Of a stretch of 64,000 bases of DNA, positions 7,667-16,838 are shown piece after piece. Every line of letters begins with the position of its first letter. Within the stretch, counting starts at the first letter, position 1. The notes under the pieces were generated by a model that did not search any database, was not told the origin of the DNA, and saw nothing but the letters and a program-made list of their open reading frames with translations. The stretch is taken from contig JADJHL010000008.1 of NCBI GenBank assembly GCA_016707585.1, forward strand, positions 620,001 to 684,000. The letters are read 5' to 3'. The DNA comes from Ignavibacteriales bacterium (GTDB taxonomy: Bacteria; Bacteroidota; Ignavibacteria; Ignavibacteriales; Ignavibacteriaceae). The position numbers and the translations under genes are program-made.

Positions 7667-8620
7667 GTGAAAAAAAATATTCTTAACATATATATCCTTA
7701 TAATTTTACTTTCAGCGTTTTTGATTAATTGCTCAGGTTCTAATACTTCAATTGATGAAAAACAGCAAGAAGTAAAACCAATTCTCTCTAAAGATGAAAG
7801 CAAGAAAAAAGCACTTGAGTTTTTTGTAAACGGCGGAGTTTATGAAACACAAGGAAACTACGAAGCCGCAATTTCTCAATATGAAAAAGCACTTTCTTAT
7901 GATACTTCTGCCGGACTTTATTACACTATTGCGAAATGCTATGTGCATCTAAATAAGTTATCTCCTGCGTTAAATTATTCGCAAAAATCTGTTGAGCTTG
8001 ATTCATCAAAAGTAGAATTTTATGATTTGCTTTCAGATATATATACCTACGGAAATCAAACAAACTCCGCAATAGTAGTTTTAGAAAAAGCAATAAAACT
8101 TGATTCGATGAACATCGATCTGAATTACAAGCTTGCAAGATTATATGAAGAAAATAAACCAGTTCAAGCGGTGCAACTTTATACAAGAATATTATCCCAG
8201 GTTGGCCCAGAATGGTCAGTACTTTCTCGTATCGCTGAATTGCAGGAAAGACTCGGAAATAATGATGAAGCAATAAATGCAATTACAAAATTACTTGCGA
8301 TTGATCCAGCCAATACTATGCTAAAAAAAATGCTGATTGAATTTTATTTGCGTGCCGGCAGGTTTGATGAAGGATTAGTTTTAGTTGATGAAATTTTAGA
8401 ACTGATGCCTTATGATCTTGAAGCACGAGAAACAAAAGCAAAATTGCTACTTGGGAAAAATGATTGGACCGGTGCCTCAAAAGAGTTTGACTATTTTCTT
8501 GATCAACCTGATGTAACACTTGATTCTAAAATTAATATTGGTGCAAATTATTTTAACAAAGCTGTAACTGATTCAACGGTTTTACCAATTGCAAAAGCCT
8601 TTTTTACAAAGCTTGGATAA
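7667..8620 (+). CDS. TPR lipoprotein, N-terminal part (frameshifted)
   Basis: Tetratricopeptide-repeat protein anchored to a membrane by a lipid. I place the start at GTG 7667, which gives MKKNILNIYILIILLSAF and a lipobox ending LINC (Cys about 23); an earlier TTG-type start at 7631 would put extra residues before the signal. TPR units follow, e.g. GNYEAAISQYEKALSYD and NQTNSAIVVLEKAIKLD. The frame ends at TAA 8618 after KAFFTKLG, but the TPR protein clearly continues in the +1 frame. Removing one T from the T6 run at 8600-8605 gives KAFLQSLDNDTTDWQ. It opens a long co-directional gene run. In Bacteroidota a TPR gene often sits before DUF4292 and EnvC-like genes, as here. Confidence 0.75.
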   Translation: MKKNILNIYILIILLSAFLINCSGSNTSIDEKQQEVKPILSKDESKKKALEFFVNGGVYETQGNYEAAISQYEKALSYDTSAGLYYTIAKCYVHLNKLSPALNYSQKSVELDSSKVEFYDLLSDIYTYGNQTNSAIVVLEKAIKLDSMNIDLNYKLARLYEENKPVQAVQLYTRILSQVGPEWSVLSRIAELQERLGNNDEAINAITKLLAIDPANTMLKKMLIEFYLRAGRFDEGLVLVDEILELMPYDLEARETKAKLLLGKNDWTGASKEFDYFLDQPDVTLDSKINIGANYFNKAVTDSTVLPIAKAFFTKLG

Positions 8621-9491
8621 TGACACAACTGACTGGCAAATCAAAATGTATCTTGGTGCAATTGCATTAAGTGAGCATCAGGATTCCATTGCAATTGAGA
8701 ATTTTCAGTTCGTAACTAAAAATGCAAACTGGAATGTTGCCGCATGGATCAGACTTGGTGGATTGTACTTTGATAACCGAAAATATGATGAAGCTGAAGT
8801 TGTAATGAGCGAAGCTATTTTATCTTTTCCGGAAGATTTTTATGTTAACCTAATTTTAGGATTATCATTGGCTCAGCAATCGAAACATAAAGATGCAGAA
8901 AAGTATCTTAAAAAATCTACTTTATTAAATTCAACAGATGTAACCGCTTTATCAGCTTATGCATTTACTTTAAATCAACTTAAGGATGATGATAAAGCAA
9001 TTTTTTATTTGAATCAAGCGTTAGAAATCAAACCTGATGATGTGCAATTGATTGGAACACTTGCAATGATTTATAATGGGATGAGAAATTTTCAATTGAG
9101 TGATAGTTTGTATGAACGTGCGCTTGAGTTGGAGCCAAATGATCCATTGATAAATAATAATTACTCTTATGCATTTGCAACTCGCGGAATACAACTTGAA
9201 CGTGCTTTGAAGATGGTTCAGATTTCTGTAAAAGCTGATTCATTAAACTCTTCCTATTTAGATACGATTGGATGGGTTTACTATATGTTAGGAAATTATC
9301 AGGAAGCAAAAACTTATCTTGAAAAAGCAATTGAAGTTGGCGGTAAAAGCTCTGTAATGTTAGATCATCTTGCAGACACTGAATTTAAACTTGGTAATAA
9401 AGAAAAAGCAATTGAGCTCTGGAAAAATGCGATTGAGCTTGAGCCAACAAAAACTGAAATACAAAATAAAATTGATAAAGGTGCGATTTGA
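8589..9491 (+). CDS. TPR lipoprotein, C-terminal part (frameshifted)
   Basis: Continuation of the TPR lipoprotein in the +1 frame; the listed start lies inside the previous frame and true coding in this frame begins after the T6 run at 8600-8605. About seven TPR-like helical pairs are visible, including KHKDAEKYLKKSTLLN, DDKAIFYLNQALEIKPDD, FQLSDSLYERALELEPND and GNYQEAKTYLEKAIEVGG, ending in NKEKAIELWKNAIELEP. With the first part the restored protein is about 607 residues. The stop overlaps the TTG start of the next gene (TTGA, 9488-9491), so translation should be coupled. It is probably a scaffold for envelope assembly; the exact partner is unknown. Confidence 0.75.
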   Translation: MQKPFLQSLDNDTTDWQIKMYLGAIALSEHQDSIAIENFQFVTKNANWNVAAWIRLGGLYFDNRKYDEAEVVMSEAILSFPEDFYVNLILGLSLAQQSKHKDAEKYLKKSTLLNSTDVTALSAYAFTLNQLKDDDKAIFYLNQALEIKPDDVQLIGTLAMIYNGMRNFQLSDSLYERALELEPNDPLINNNYSYAFATRGIQLERALKMVQISVKADSLNSSYLDTIGWVYYMLGNYQEAKTYLEKAIEVGGKSSVMLDHLADTEFKLGNKEKAIELWKNAIELEPTKTEIQNKIDKGAI

Positions 9492-10273
9492 AAAAATTAG
9501 GATTTATAGTTTTAATATTAACAAACATTTTTTTGTTGATTACGGGTTGCGTTCCATCTCAACCGACAGAAGAATTTGAATTACTTCCATCAGAAAGGTT
9601 AACTAATAAACTTGAAGCTAACAGAAGAAAAATAAAATCGTTTGAAGGCACTGGAACTATTTTTGTTAAAACTCCTTCAATGGATAATAGTGCAACCTTC
9701 AGAATTATTTTGCAAAAACCTGATACAATCAATCTCACAATTATGGGTCCGTTTGGAATTGAACTTGCACAAGCTCTTGTAACAAAAGATAAATTTACTT
9801 TTTATGATGCTCTGCAAAACACTGCTTACGTTGGCAGTGTAAACTCTAATGCGCTGCAAAGTATTTTCAGAATTAATTTATCATTTGAGGATTTACTTGA
9901 TGCATTTGTTGGTTCTGTAAATCTCACAAGCAATTTATATCGCGCACCGGATACTTATGTTGTTGAAGATGATAAGTATGTAATGTCTTACACAGATTCT
10001 GCGAGAAGTTATACAACAATTTACAAAGTTGATGTTAGACAACTTGCAATTACAAATTATGAAATGTATGATATTGAAAATCAATTAGTGTTAAGAGGAA
10101 ATTATTCTGATTTTGAATTACTGGAAACTGTTGCTGTCCCTTATAAAATTGGAATCGAGAATGTTATTGATGATCAGAAGATAAATATTGAGTACAAAAA
10201 AATTAATGTTAATAAGAATAATATTGTGATTGATTTTAAAGTGCCTGATGACGCTACAATAATTAAATGGTAA
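9488..10273 (+). CDS. DUF4292-like lipoprotein
   Basis: 261 residues, TTG start overlapping the TPR stop. The lipobox is LITGC (Cys21). The mature part starts with a helical segment (NKLEANRRKIKSFEG) and continues as a half-barrel-like beta sheet (GTGTIFVKTPS, ATFRIILQKPDTINLTIMGPFGIELAQALV, DKFTFYDAL), the layout of the LolA/LolB-like DUF4292 family of Bacteroidota lipoproteins. Such folds carry or receive lipids or lipoproteins at the outer membrane, but this family has no proven function that I know of. Its place between a TPR lipoprotein and an EnvC-like protein is a recurrent Bacteroidota arrangement and suggests a role in envelope biogenesis. Confidence 0.72.
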   Translation: MKKLGFIVLILTNIFLLITGCVPSQPTEEFELLPSERLTNKLEANRRKIKSFEGTGTIFVKTPSMDNSATFRIILQKPDTINLTIMGPFGIELAQALVTKDKFTFYDALQNTAYVGSVNSNALQSIFRINLSFEDLLDAFVGSVNLTSNLYRAPDTYVVEDDKYVMSYTDSARSYTTIYKVDVRQLAITNYEMYDIENQLVLRGNYSDFELLETVAVPYKIGIENVIDDQKINIEYKKINVNKNNIVIDFKVPDDATIIKW

Positions 10274-11565
10274 GAGTTTTTTTTTACATAGTTTTATTTG
10301 CCATCCTGATTTCGGTTGAGGGAATTTATTCTCAATCCGAGAAGATCGAAACAAAGAAAAAAGAATTACAAAATCTAAAAGATGAAATATCTAAACTTGA
10401 AAATGATTTAGCTCAAAAAAATCGTAAAGAAAAAAAATCTTTAGAAGATTTAGAGAACATTAACAAACAAAATTTTCTGCTAAGTAAACTGCTCACAACT
10501 CTTCGAAGTGAAGAAAACCAAAAACAAACTGAAATTGAAAATCAAACTTTAAAGATTTCTGATATTGAAAAAGAAATTGATCTTCTCCAAAAAAATTATG
10601 CAAAGTATGTAAAGGCAACTTACAAACACGGAAGCTACACTGATTGGGAAAGCATAGTTAATTCGGAATCGTTTAATCAGGCTGTAATGCGACTTGAATA
10701 TTTGAAAAGATTTTCTGTCAGCAGAAAGAAAGATTTAGAAAAACTAGAAACCAATAAAAAGGATTTGATTACGGCTAAGAAAAAACTTGAAGTTGAAAAG
10801 CATGAAAAGGAAATCCTGACTAAACAAAAAGAATCTGAAGAAACCGTATTAAAGAAAAAATTAAAAGATCAGAAAAATGTTTTGGCTGAAATCAAAAAGG
10901 ATAAAAAGAAAATCCAAAAAAGTGTAAATGATAAAAGAAAAGCTGAACAAAAAATTGGTAATATGATTGGCAAGTTAGTTGAGGAAGCAGAAAAGAAAAG
11001 AATTGCTGAAGAGAAGAAAAGAAAAGAGAAAGAATTAGAAAAAAATAAAACTGTTGTTTCAAAAGATGTTAAGTCAAAGGACGTAAAATCAAAAGATAAA
11101 ATTGTTACCAAGAAAGAAGTTGAAACCGAAGATTATAATGTTGATTTATCTACTTCAAAGTTCTCATCGTTTACTGAATTAAAAGGAAAACTTAACTGGC
11201 CAATTACAAAAGGAAAAGTTGTTAGAAAATTTGGTGAATCATTAAATCCAAACCTAAAAACTGTTACCGTAAATTATGGAATCGATATAAAAGCGAGTGG
11301 TGATTTAAGTGTTAAAAATGTTGCTGAAGGCGTTGTCTCAACAGTTGAATGGCTGCCTGGTTATGGTACCGTTTTAATTGTTTCCCATAGCGGAAACTAT
11401 CGCACTGTGTATGGACATTTATCAGAAGTTTTTGTTAAAGAAGGTGATAAAATTAAATCTGGTGGAGTAATTGGTAAAGTTGGTGAAAGTGTTGAAGGTA
11501 ATCTTTTACACTTTGAATTATGGAATGCAAGACAATATGTTAATCCTGAATTGTGGTTAAGATAA
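10267..11565 (+). CDS. EnvC-like murein hydrolase activator with degenerate LytM domain
   Basis: 432 residues. After a signal peptide (GIYSQSEK, about residue 20) come about 250 residues of coiled coil (Lys/Glu heptads), a low-complexity Lys/Asp/Val linker, and a C-terminal M23/LytM domain (about 330-432). Active M23 peptidases use HxxxD and HxH zinc ligands. Here the first motif reads NYGIDI, with Asn instead of His, and the last reads LLHFE, with only one His. The zinc site is therefore broken, as in E. coli EnvC, which activates amidases instead of cutting peptidoglycan. It overlaps the DUF4292 gene by 7 bases and is followed after 15 bases by the flippase gene. Confidence 0.85.
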   Translation: MVRVFFYIVLFAILISVEGIYSQSEKIETKKKELQNLKDEISKLENDLAQKNRKEKKSLEDLENINKQNFLLSKLLTTLRSEENQKQTEIENQTLKISDIEKEIDLLQKNYAKYVKATYKHGSYTDWESIVNSESFNQAVMRLEYLKRFSVSRKKDLEKLETNKKDLITAKKKLEVEKHEKEILTKQKESEETVLKKKLKDQKNVLAEIKKDKKKIQKSVNDKRKAEQKIGNMIGKLVEEAEKKRIAEEKKRKEKELEKNKTVVSKDVKSKDVKSKDKIVTKKEVETEDYNVDLSTSKFSSFTELKGKLNWPITKGKVVRKFGESLNPNLKTVTVNYGIDIKASGDLSVKNVAEGVVSTVEWLPGYGTVLIVSHSGNYRTVYGHLSEVFVKEGDKIKSGGVIGKVGESVEGNLLHFELWNARQYVNPELWLR

Positions 11566-11580
11566 TAACACAAATAAAAT

Positions 11581-12846
11581 TTGAAAAAAATATTTCAAAT
11601 AATAGGATCAAATAAAGTTTTATTTAAAAACTTTACATCACTGTCGCTTCTTCAAATCGCAAATTATTTGTTTCCTTTAATTACACTTCCATACTTAGTA
11701 AGAGTTTTAGGTCCAGAAAAATATGGACTTGTAAATTTTGCAGCAGCTTTTGCAATGTACTTTTCTATCATTACTGATTATGGATTTAATCTTTCTGCAA
11801 CTCAGGATATTTCTGTTAATAGAAAAAACCCGGAGCGTACTTCACAAATATTTTCTGCAGTGATTACCATTAAAATGATTTTGTTTTTCATCTCAGCAAT
11901 TTTATTCACCATTATAATTTCTATTTTCCCGATATTTAAAAAAGATTTATTACTCTTTGCTATTACGTTTGTTAGCGTTTTTGGTTCTGGGTTATTCCCG
12001 ATTTGGTTTTACCAGGGAATTGAAAAGATGAGTTATATTTTATTAATTAATGTTATATCAAGAACAATACTTACTAGTTTAATATTTCTATTTGTAAAAC
12101 AAGAATCAGATTATTTATTGTTTGCAATATTGAATTCTATAACATTTGTAATTGTAGGTATAGCCGGTTTTGTTTTTGCAATTACAAAAATAAAAGTAAA
12201 ATTCTTTTTTCCGGGAAAAGAAATTCTAAAACAACAATTAGTTGATGGCTGGAATCTTTTTTTATCAACAATCTGGATAAATCTTTATACAACTTCAAAT
12301 GTTTTTGTACTTGGATTATTTGCCCCAGCTAATATTGTTGGATATTTTGCTGCAGCTGATAAAGTAAGAATGGCATTTCAGGGAATTTTATCACCACTTA
12401 CCCAAAGTGTTTTTCCGCATGTAAATAAAATGTTAAGCGAATCGTATGAAAGATTTATTGGCTTTAATAAAAAAATTCTAAAAATAGGTTTTGGCATTGG
12501 AGTATTGATTTCATTAGTGATATTTATTTTTGCACAACCAATTGTTAATATTGTTTTGGGAAATGATTATCAATCATCAGTTTTAGTTTTAAGAATAATT
12601 GCCTGGTTACCGTTAATTGTTATATTAAGTAATGTTTTAGGTATTCAAACAATGATTCCACTTAATAAACATAAAGCTTTTTCAATGATCTTATTTTTTG
12701 CAGCATTGATTAATCTTATAATCTCTTTTATAATTGTTCCAATTTATTTTGAGATTGGAACTTCAATTTCTTTATTAGTTACAGAAATGTTTGTAACCGT
12801 TTCATTCTATCTTTTTTTAAAACTGAATAAAATCAAAATAATATGA
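11581..12846 (+). CDS. Wzx-type polysaccharide flippase
   Basis: 421 residues, TTG start. Inner-membrane MATE-like flippase that moves lipid-linked glycan units to the periplasm. The typical opening LLQIANYLFPLITLPYLVRVLGPEKYGLVNFA is clear (listed by its parts: residues about 24-55), followed by about 12 hydrophobic helices. Its stop overlaps the glf start (ATGA at 12843-12846). It begins the glycan cluster that runs to 18644. No Wzy polymerase is evident here, so the glycan may be finished elsewhere or be a short repeat. Confidence 0.85.
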   Translation: MKKIFQIIGSNKVLFKNFTSLSLLQIANYLFPLITLPYLVRVLGPEKYGLVNFAAAFAMYFSIITDYGFNLSATQDISVNRKNPERTSQIFSAVITIKMILFFISAILFTIIISIFPIFKKDLLLFAITFVSVFGSGLFPIWFYQGIEKMSYILLINVISRTILTSLIFLFVKQESDYLLFAILNSITFVIVGIAGFVFAITKIKVKFFFPGKEILKQQLVDGWNLFLSTIWINLYTTSNVFVLGLFAPANIVGYFAAADKVRMAFQGILSPLTQSVFPHVNKMLSESYERFIGFNKKILKIGFGIGVLISLVIFIFAQPIVNIVLGNDYQSSVLVLRIIAWLPLIVILSNVLGIQTMIPLNKHKAFSMILFFAALINLIISFIIVPIYFEIGTSISLLVTEMFVTVSFYLFLKLNKIKII

Positions 12847-13934
12847 GATATGATTATTTAATTGTTGGTGCAGGTTTTGCTGGTTCAGTTATGGCTGAAA
12901 GATTGGCTTCGCAATTAAATAAAAAAGTTTTGGTTGTAGAAAAGCGTAATCATATTGCAGGTAATGCTTATGATGAATTTGATGAACACGGAATTTTAGT
13001 GCATCGTTATGGGCCGCATATTTTTCATACAAACAGTAAAGAAGTTTTTGATTATTTATCTCAGTTCACCGAATGGATTCCTTACGAACATAAAGTATTA
13101 GCTAAGATTGGAAATGAACTTTACCCAATTCCAATTAATAGAATTACAATAAATAAGCTTTATAACTTAAATCTTAAAACGGATGAGGAAGTAAAGAATT
13201 ATTTTGAAAGCGTAAAAGAAAAAAGATTCCCGATACTCAACTCAGAAGATATAATTGTTAATCAGGTTGGGAAAGATTTATTCGAAAAATTCTTTAAGCA
13301 TTACACAAAAAAACAATGGAACCTTGAAGCAAATCAATTATCCCCGAGTGTGTGCGGAAGAATTCCTGTGCGGACGAATGATGATTGTAGATATTTTACG
13401 GACAAATACCAGTTTATGCCAAAAGATGGTTACACAAAAATGTTTGAAAAGATATTGAATCATAAAAACATTGAAGTAATTTTAGATACAGATTATAAAA
13501 GTATTTTAGATTCAATAAAGTTTGATAAAATGATTTACACTGGACCAATAGATTATTTCTTCGATTATAAATTTGGAAAACTGCCTTATCGTTCGATTAG
13601 ATTTGAGTTTAGGAATTTACCTCAAGTTCAATATCAAGAAACTGCGCAAATAAACTATGTCGATGAATCAGTTGAATTCACAAGAGTTATTGAACATAAA
13701 TTATTGAGTCAGCAAAATTCTGATACGACAACAATCTCATTTGAATATCCACAAAAAGATGGCGAACCTTATTATCCGGTACCAAATGAAGAAAATAGAA
13801 ATCAATATCTTCTATATAAAAAAGAAACTGAGAAATTTAAAAATGTTATCTTTTGTGGAAGATTAGCCGAATATCAATATTATAATATGGATCAGGCGGT
13901 GGCGAATACAATAAAAGTTTTTGAAGATTTATAA
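12843..13934 (+). CDS. glf: UDP-galactopyranose mutase
   Basis: 363 residues. Flavoenzyme converting UDP-galactopyranose to UDP-galactofuranose, the donor for galactofuranose-containing glycans. The FAD-binding Rossmann motif VGAGFAGSVMAERLA is at residues 7-21, followed by VVEKRNHIAGNAYD and HRYGPHIFHT, both diagnostic of the family. The substrate region includes FFKHYTKKQWN and the C-terminal FAD part FCGRLAEYQYYNMDQAV. Length is normal. Its presence implies that the glycan made by this cluster contains galactofuranose. Confidence 0.95.
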   Translation: MRYDYLIVGAGFAGSVMAERLASQLNKKVLVVEKRNHIAGNAYDEFDEHGILVHRYGPHIFHTNSKEVFDYLSQFTEWIPYEHKVLAKIGNELYPIPINRITINKLYNLNLKTDEEVKNYFESVKEKRFPILNSEDIIVNQVGKDLFEKFFKHYTKKQWNLEANQLSPSVCGRIPVRTNDDCRYFTDKYQFMPKDGYTKMFEKILNHKNIEVILDTDYKSILDSIKFDKMIYTGPIDYFFDYKFGKLPYRSIRFEFRNLPQVQYQETAQINYVDESVEFTRVIEHKLLSQQNSDTTTISFEYPQKDGEPYYPVPNEENRNQYLLYKKETEKFKNVIFCGRLAEYQYYNMDQAVANTIKVFEDL

Positions 13935-13936
13935 AA

Positions 13937-14827
13937 ATGAACTATCAACCTTTAGTAACCGTAAATATACTTTCATTCAATCGTATAGATGAATTACGAA
14001 ATACTTTAACTAAAGTTTATGAACAGGACTATAAAAACATTGAAGTGATTGTCGTGGATAATGCTTCAAGTGATGGAAGTTCTGAAATGGTTAACAATGA
14101 ATTTCCATCAGTTCAACTAATTCAAATGGAAAAGAATATAGGAATAGCTGGCTGGAACGAAGGCTTTAAAGTGGCTAAAGGCGGGTATGTTTTAGTTTTG
14201 GATGATGATGCTTATCCAGATAAAAATTCGATCATTTTGTCACTTCAAGAATTCCAAAATGATATTGAAATAGCTTGCATAACATTTAATTTAATAGATA
14301 TAAACAGTGGTGATTTTTTTGTAAACAATTGGCTACCATCAGACAAAAATAAAAAAACATATTGGCCAGTTTTTGTTGGATGTGCTTTTATTGTGAAAAA
14401 GAACAGATTACCAGAAACATTTATTTTTCCTGATGAATACTTTGTTTATCAACATGAACTTCCAATGGCAGCAGAAATATATTTAATTAATAAAAAGATT
14501 GCATTTATTCCTTCAATAATTGGATATCATAATTTTAAATCGAATCAAGAATATAAAATATTCAATGATAGGATGATATTTAGAAATACATTAATGTATA
14601 TCGTTGATTACATACCCTATAGTCTATGGATGTTTTATTATTTTCAAATAATTGTGTTTTACCTTTTACGATCAATCAGACATAAATGGTTGTTATCTTA
14701 TCTTGAAGTAGTTATTTCTACTTGTCCAATTAAGTTTAGATCAAAGTTAGACTTAAGGTATTTTCTTTTTTTAAGATCTAAAAGAATATTTAATTTCAGT
14801 TTGTTAGCAAAATTACCAAACCTTTGA
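13937..14827 (+). CDS. Family 2 glycosyltransferase
   Basis: 296 residues. A GT-A fold enzyme: VTVNILSFNR at the start, VIVVDNASSDGSSEM (nucleotide-binding Asp at about 39) and VLVLDDDAYPD near 88-95 as the DxD-type metal site. The pattern IGIAGWNEGF is typical of rhamnosyltransferase- or galactofuranosyltransferase-like GT2 enzymes. The C-terminal part has a hydrophobic stretch (LWMFYYFQIIVFYLL) that may bind the membrane. The donor sugar cannot be read from sequence; with glf beside it, UDP-Galf is a fair guess. Its TGA overlaps the TTG start of the next gene. Confidence 0.85.
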   Translation: MNYQPLVTVNILSFNRIDELRNTLTKVYEQDYKNIEVIVVDNASSDGSSEMVNNEFPSVQLIQMEKNIGIAGWNEGFKVAKGGYVLVLDDDAYPDKNSIILSLQEFQNDIEIACITFNLIDINSGDFFVNNWLPSDKNKKTYWPVFVGCAFIVKKNRLPETFIFPDEYFVYQHELPMAAEIYLINKKIAFIPSIIGYHNFKSNQEYKIFNDRMIFRNTLMYIVDYIPYSLWMFYYFQIIVFYLLRSIRHKWLLSYLEVVISTCPIKFRSKLDLRYFLFLRSKRIFNFSLLAKLPNL

Positions 14828-15882
14828 AAATCTTAATTATTACAGAACACTTGAACTTTACGAACGGTGTTGCAAAACATCTTCTATATTTTTTAAAAGG
14901 ATTTAACAACAAGCACGATCATCAAATTACCATAATTTGCGGCGGTGGGGATGCAATTAGTTCATTTAAACCCCTCGTTGAGAATATTTTAATTTGGTCA
15001 TTTATAAAACATGAAAATCGTTCCATAAAGAATATATTTAAATCTGTTATGAAGTTATTTTATTTTCAGAAAGTTAATAACTTTAATATAATACACACAC
15101 ACAATCACTATGCTGCAAATATTGCTTTTTTTATTTCACTAATCACAAAAGCCAAAGTGATCCAAACTGTTCACGGAATTATTGAACCAATTGGAAAACT
15201 TAAACACTATCCTTCCAAATATTTCATAGTTGTTAATGAACATATTATAAAGTATTTAGTAAAAGAGGAAAGGAAGGATTTGGGCCAAATTGTTTTAGTC
15301 AGAAATGGGATCCAAATAGTCAATAACATTAAAAAACAAAAAAATCCAAAACTAAGAATTATTTCGGCGGGCAGGTTTACCAAAATTAAGGCTTTTGATG
15401 TGTACTTAAATGCGATTGCTTTACTATCAGTTGAGACAAAAAACAAAGTTGATTTTTATCTAACAGGTAAAGGTGAAGAGTTTGACTTTTTAAATTCTTT
15501 AATCAAATCACTTGATATTCAAGTTAATGTTTTAATTGAGCAGGAGCAACTTACAGATTTACTTTTAACCACAGACATATTAATTAATCCAACAAGATCC
15601 ACTTATGAAGGTTTTCCGATGACAATAGTTGAAGCAGCCTTCACAAAAAATTTAATTATCAGTTCTGACTTTTTAGGCTATGATTCAATTTTAAAGAATG
15701 GGAATAATTGTATGATTTTCGGTATTAATGATACTTATGCTTTAGCTGAGAGAATAACCTATGCAGTTGAAAATTATGATAACTTGAATGTATTAGTTGA
15801 GAATATGTATAACTTAGCCGTTAAAGAGTTCAGTATAGAAAAAATGATTAATAAAACTTTAGATTTTTATAAGAGGATATAA
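14824..15882 (+). CDS. Family 4 glycosyltransferase
   Basis: 352 residues, TTG start overlapping the preceding stop (TTGA). GT-B retaining glycosyltransferase. The N-terminal domain begins MKILIITEHLNFTNGVAKHL, with HTHNHY near 93 and VIQTVHGI near 117. The C-terminal donor domain has IISAGRFTKIKAFDVYLNAI (about 180-198) and the donor-binding ILINPTRSTYEGFPMTIVEAA (about 258), where the EGFPMTIVEA segment holds the conserved E-x7-E. Adds an unknown sugar to the lipid-linked glycan in the cytoplasm. Confidence 0.86.
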   Translation: MKILIITEHLNFTNGVAKHLLYFLKGFNNKHDHQITIICGGGDAISSFKPLVENILIWSFIKHENRSIKNIFKSVMKLFYFQKVNNFNIIHTHNHYAANIAFFISLITKAKVIQTVHGIIEPIGKLKHYPSKYFIVVNEHIIKYLVKEERKDLGQIVLVRNGIQIVNNIKKQKNPKLRIISAGRFTKIKAFDVYLNAIALLSVETKNKVDFYLTGKGEEFDFLNSLIKSLDIQVNVLIEQEQLTDLLLTTDILINPTRSTYEGFPMTIVEAAFTKNLIISSDFLGYDSILKNGNNCMIFGINDTYALAERITYAVENYDNLNVLVENMYNLAVKEFSIEKMINKTLDFYKRI

Positions 15883-15884
15883 AG

Positions 15885-16838
15885 TTGATTACCGTTTTAA
15901 TGACGACATATAATTGCGCCTCTTTTATAAAAAAAGCCATCACTAGTATTTTAAATCAAACTTATAAAGATTTTGAGTTTTTAATTATTGACGATGGGTC
16001 AACAGATAATACTGAAAGTATCGTAAAATCATTCAATGACAATCGTATTAATTATCAAAGGATAGAGCATATTGGAATTGGTGCGGCTTCTAATTATGGA
16101 CTTAAACAAGCAAAGTATGATTGGATCGCTAGGATGGATGCTGATGATATTTCTTCCCCGAATCGTTTAGAGATTCAGAGCAAATTTATTTGTAATGATT
16201 CTGTTCGTATTATTTCTTCGTGGTGTGGATATTTTTTGAACAATAAATTGAAATACATTATTAATACTCCAGTTGATGATCATATAATCAAAGAAAAGCT
16301 AAAATTGCATTCCGTAATATCTCATCAAAGTTCTCTTTTTAATAAAAAATTTATACTGAATGAGCTTGGAGGTTACAGTGAAAATCTTGAAGCTTTCATT
16401 GATTATGATTTATGGTTAAGAGCAGTCAATAAAGTTAAATTTATAGTTGTTCCAGAAGTATTGATTTATGCAAGGATTAGAAATGATTCAGTCTCTAATT
16501 CAAAACTTAATAAAAGGGATTTTACTTTTTATAAGTTACAGCGAAATTATTTTTCCAAATTAGATTCTGAAATCCTGGATAATAAAATTAATGGTTGGCG
16601 AGAGTATTTTTATGGAGATAAAAACTCAGTTAGGCTTAATTGGTTAAAAGTCAATTTGAATGAGTGGGATTACAGGATGTTTTTAGCTTTTATAATTTCG
16701 TTCCTTCCAGAAAACTTTCTTAACTCCTTTAAAAATTTGAGACTAAGATTAAGGTTTGAATATATTCTAAATCGAAAAATAAAATATTGGGGCTTAGATG
16801 ATACATTCAGAAAATTATTACTTGAGGTTAATAAGTAA
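15885..16838 (+). CDS. Family 2 glycosyltransferase
   Basis: 317 residues, TTG start (15885) two bases after the previous stop. GT-A fold: ITVLMTTYNCASFIKKAITSI at the N-terminus, LIIDDGSTDNTESI near 35, and WIARMDADDIS near 82-92 (DxD metal site). ISHQSSLF and EAFIDYDLWLRA are the usual acceptor-side and catalytic acidic motifs of this subfamily. Sugar donor unknown. The C-terminal 80 residues are basic and helical. The stop shares its last base with the next ATG. Confidence 0.86.
   Translation: MITVLMTTYNCASFIKKAITSILNQTYKDFEFLIIDDGSTDNTESIVKSFNDNRINYQRIEHIGIGAASNYGLKQAKYDWIARMDADDISSPNRLEIQSKFICNDSVRIISSWCGYFLNNKLKYIINTPVDDHIIKEKLKLHSVISHQSSLFNKKFILNELGGYSENLEAFIDYDLWLRAVNKVKFIVVPEVLIYARIRNDSVSNSKLNKRDFTFYKLQRNYFSKLDSEILDNKINGWREYFYGDKNSVRLNWLKVNLNEWDYRMFLAFIISFLPENFLNSFKNLRLRLRFEYILNRKIKYWGLDDTFRKLLLEVNK

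Noticed and set aside
10267..11565. Active M23 peptidase
   Set aside because: The zinc ligands His in HxxxD and the first His of HxH are replaced.
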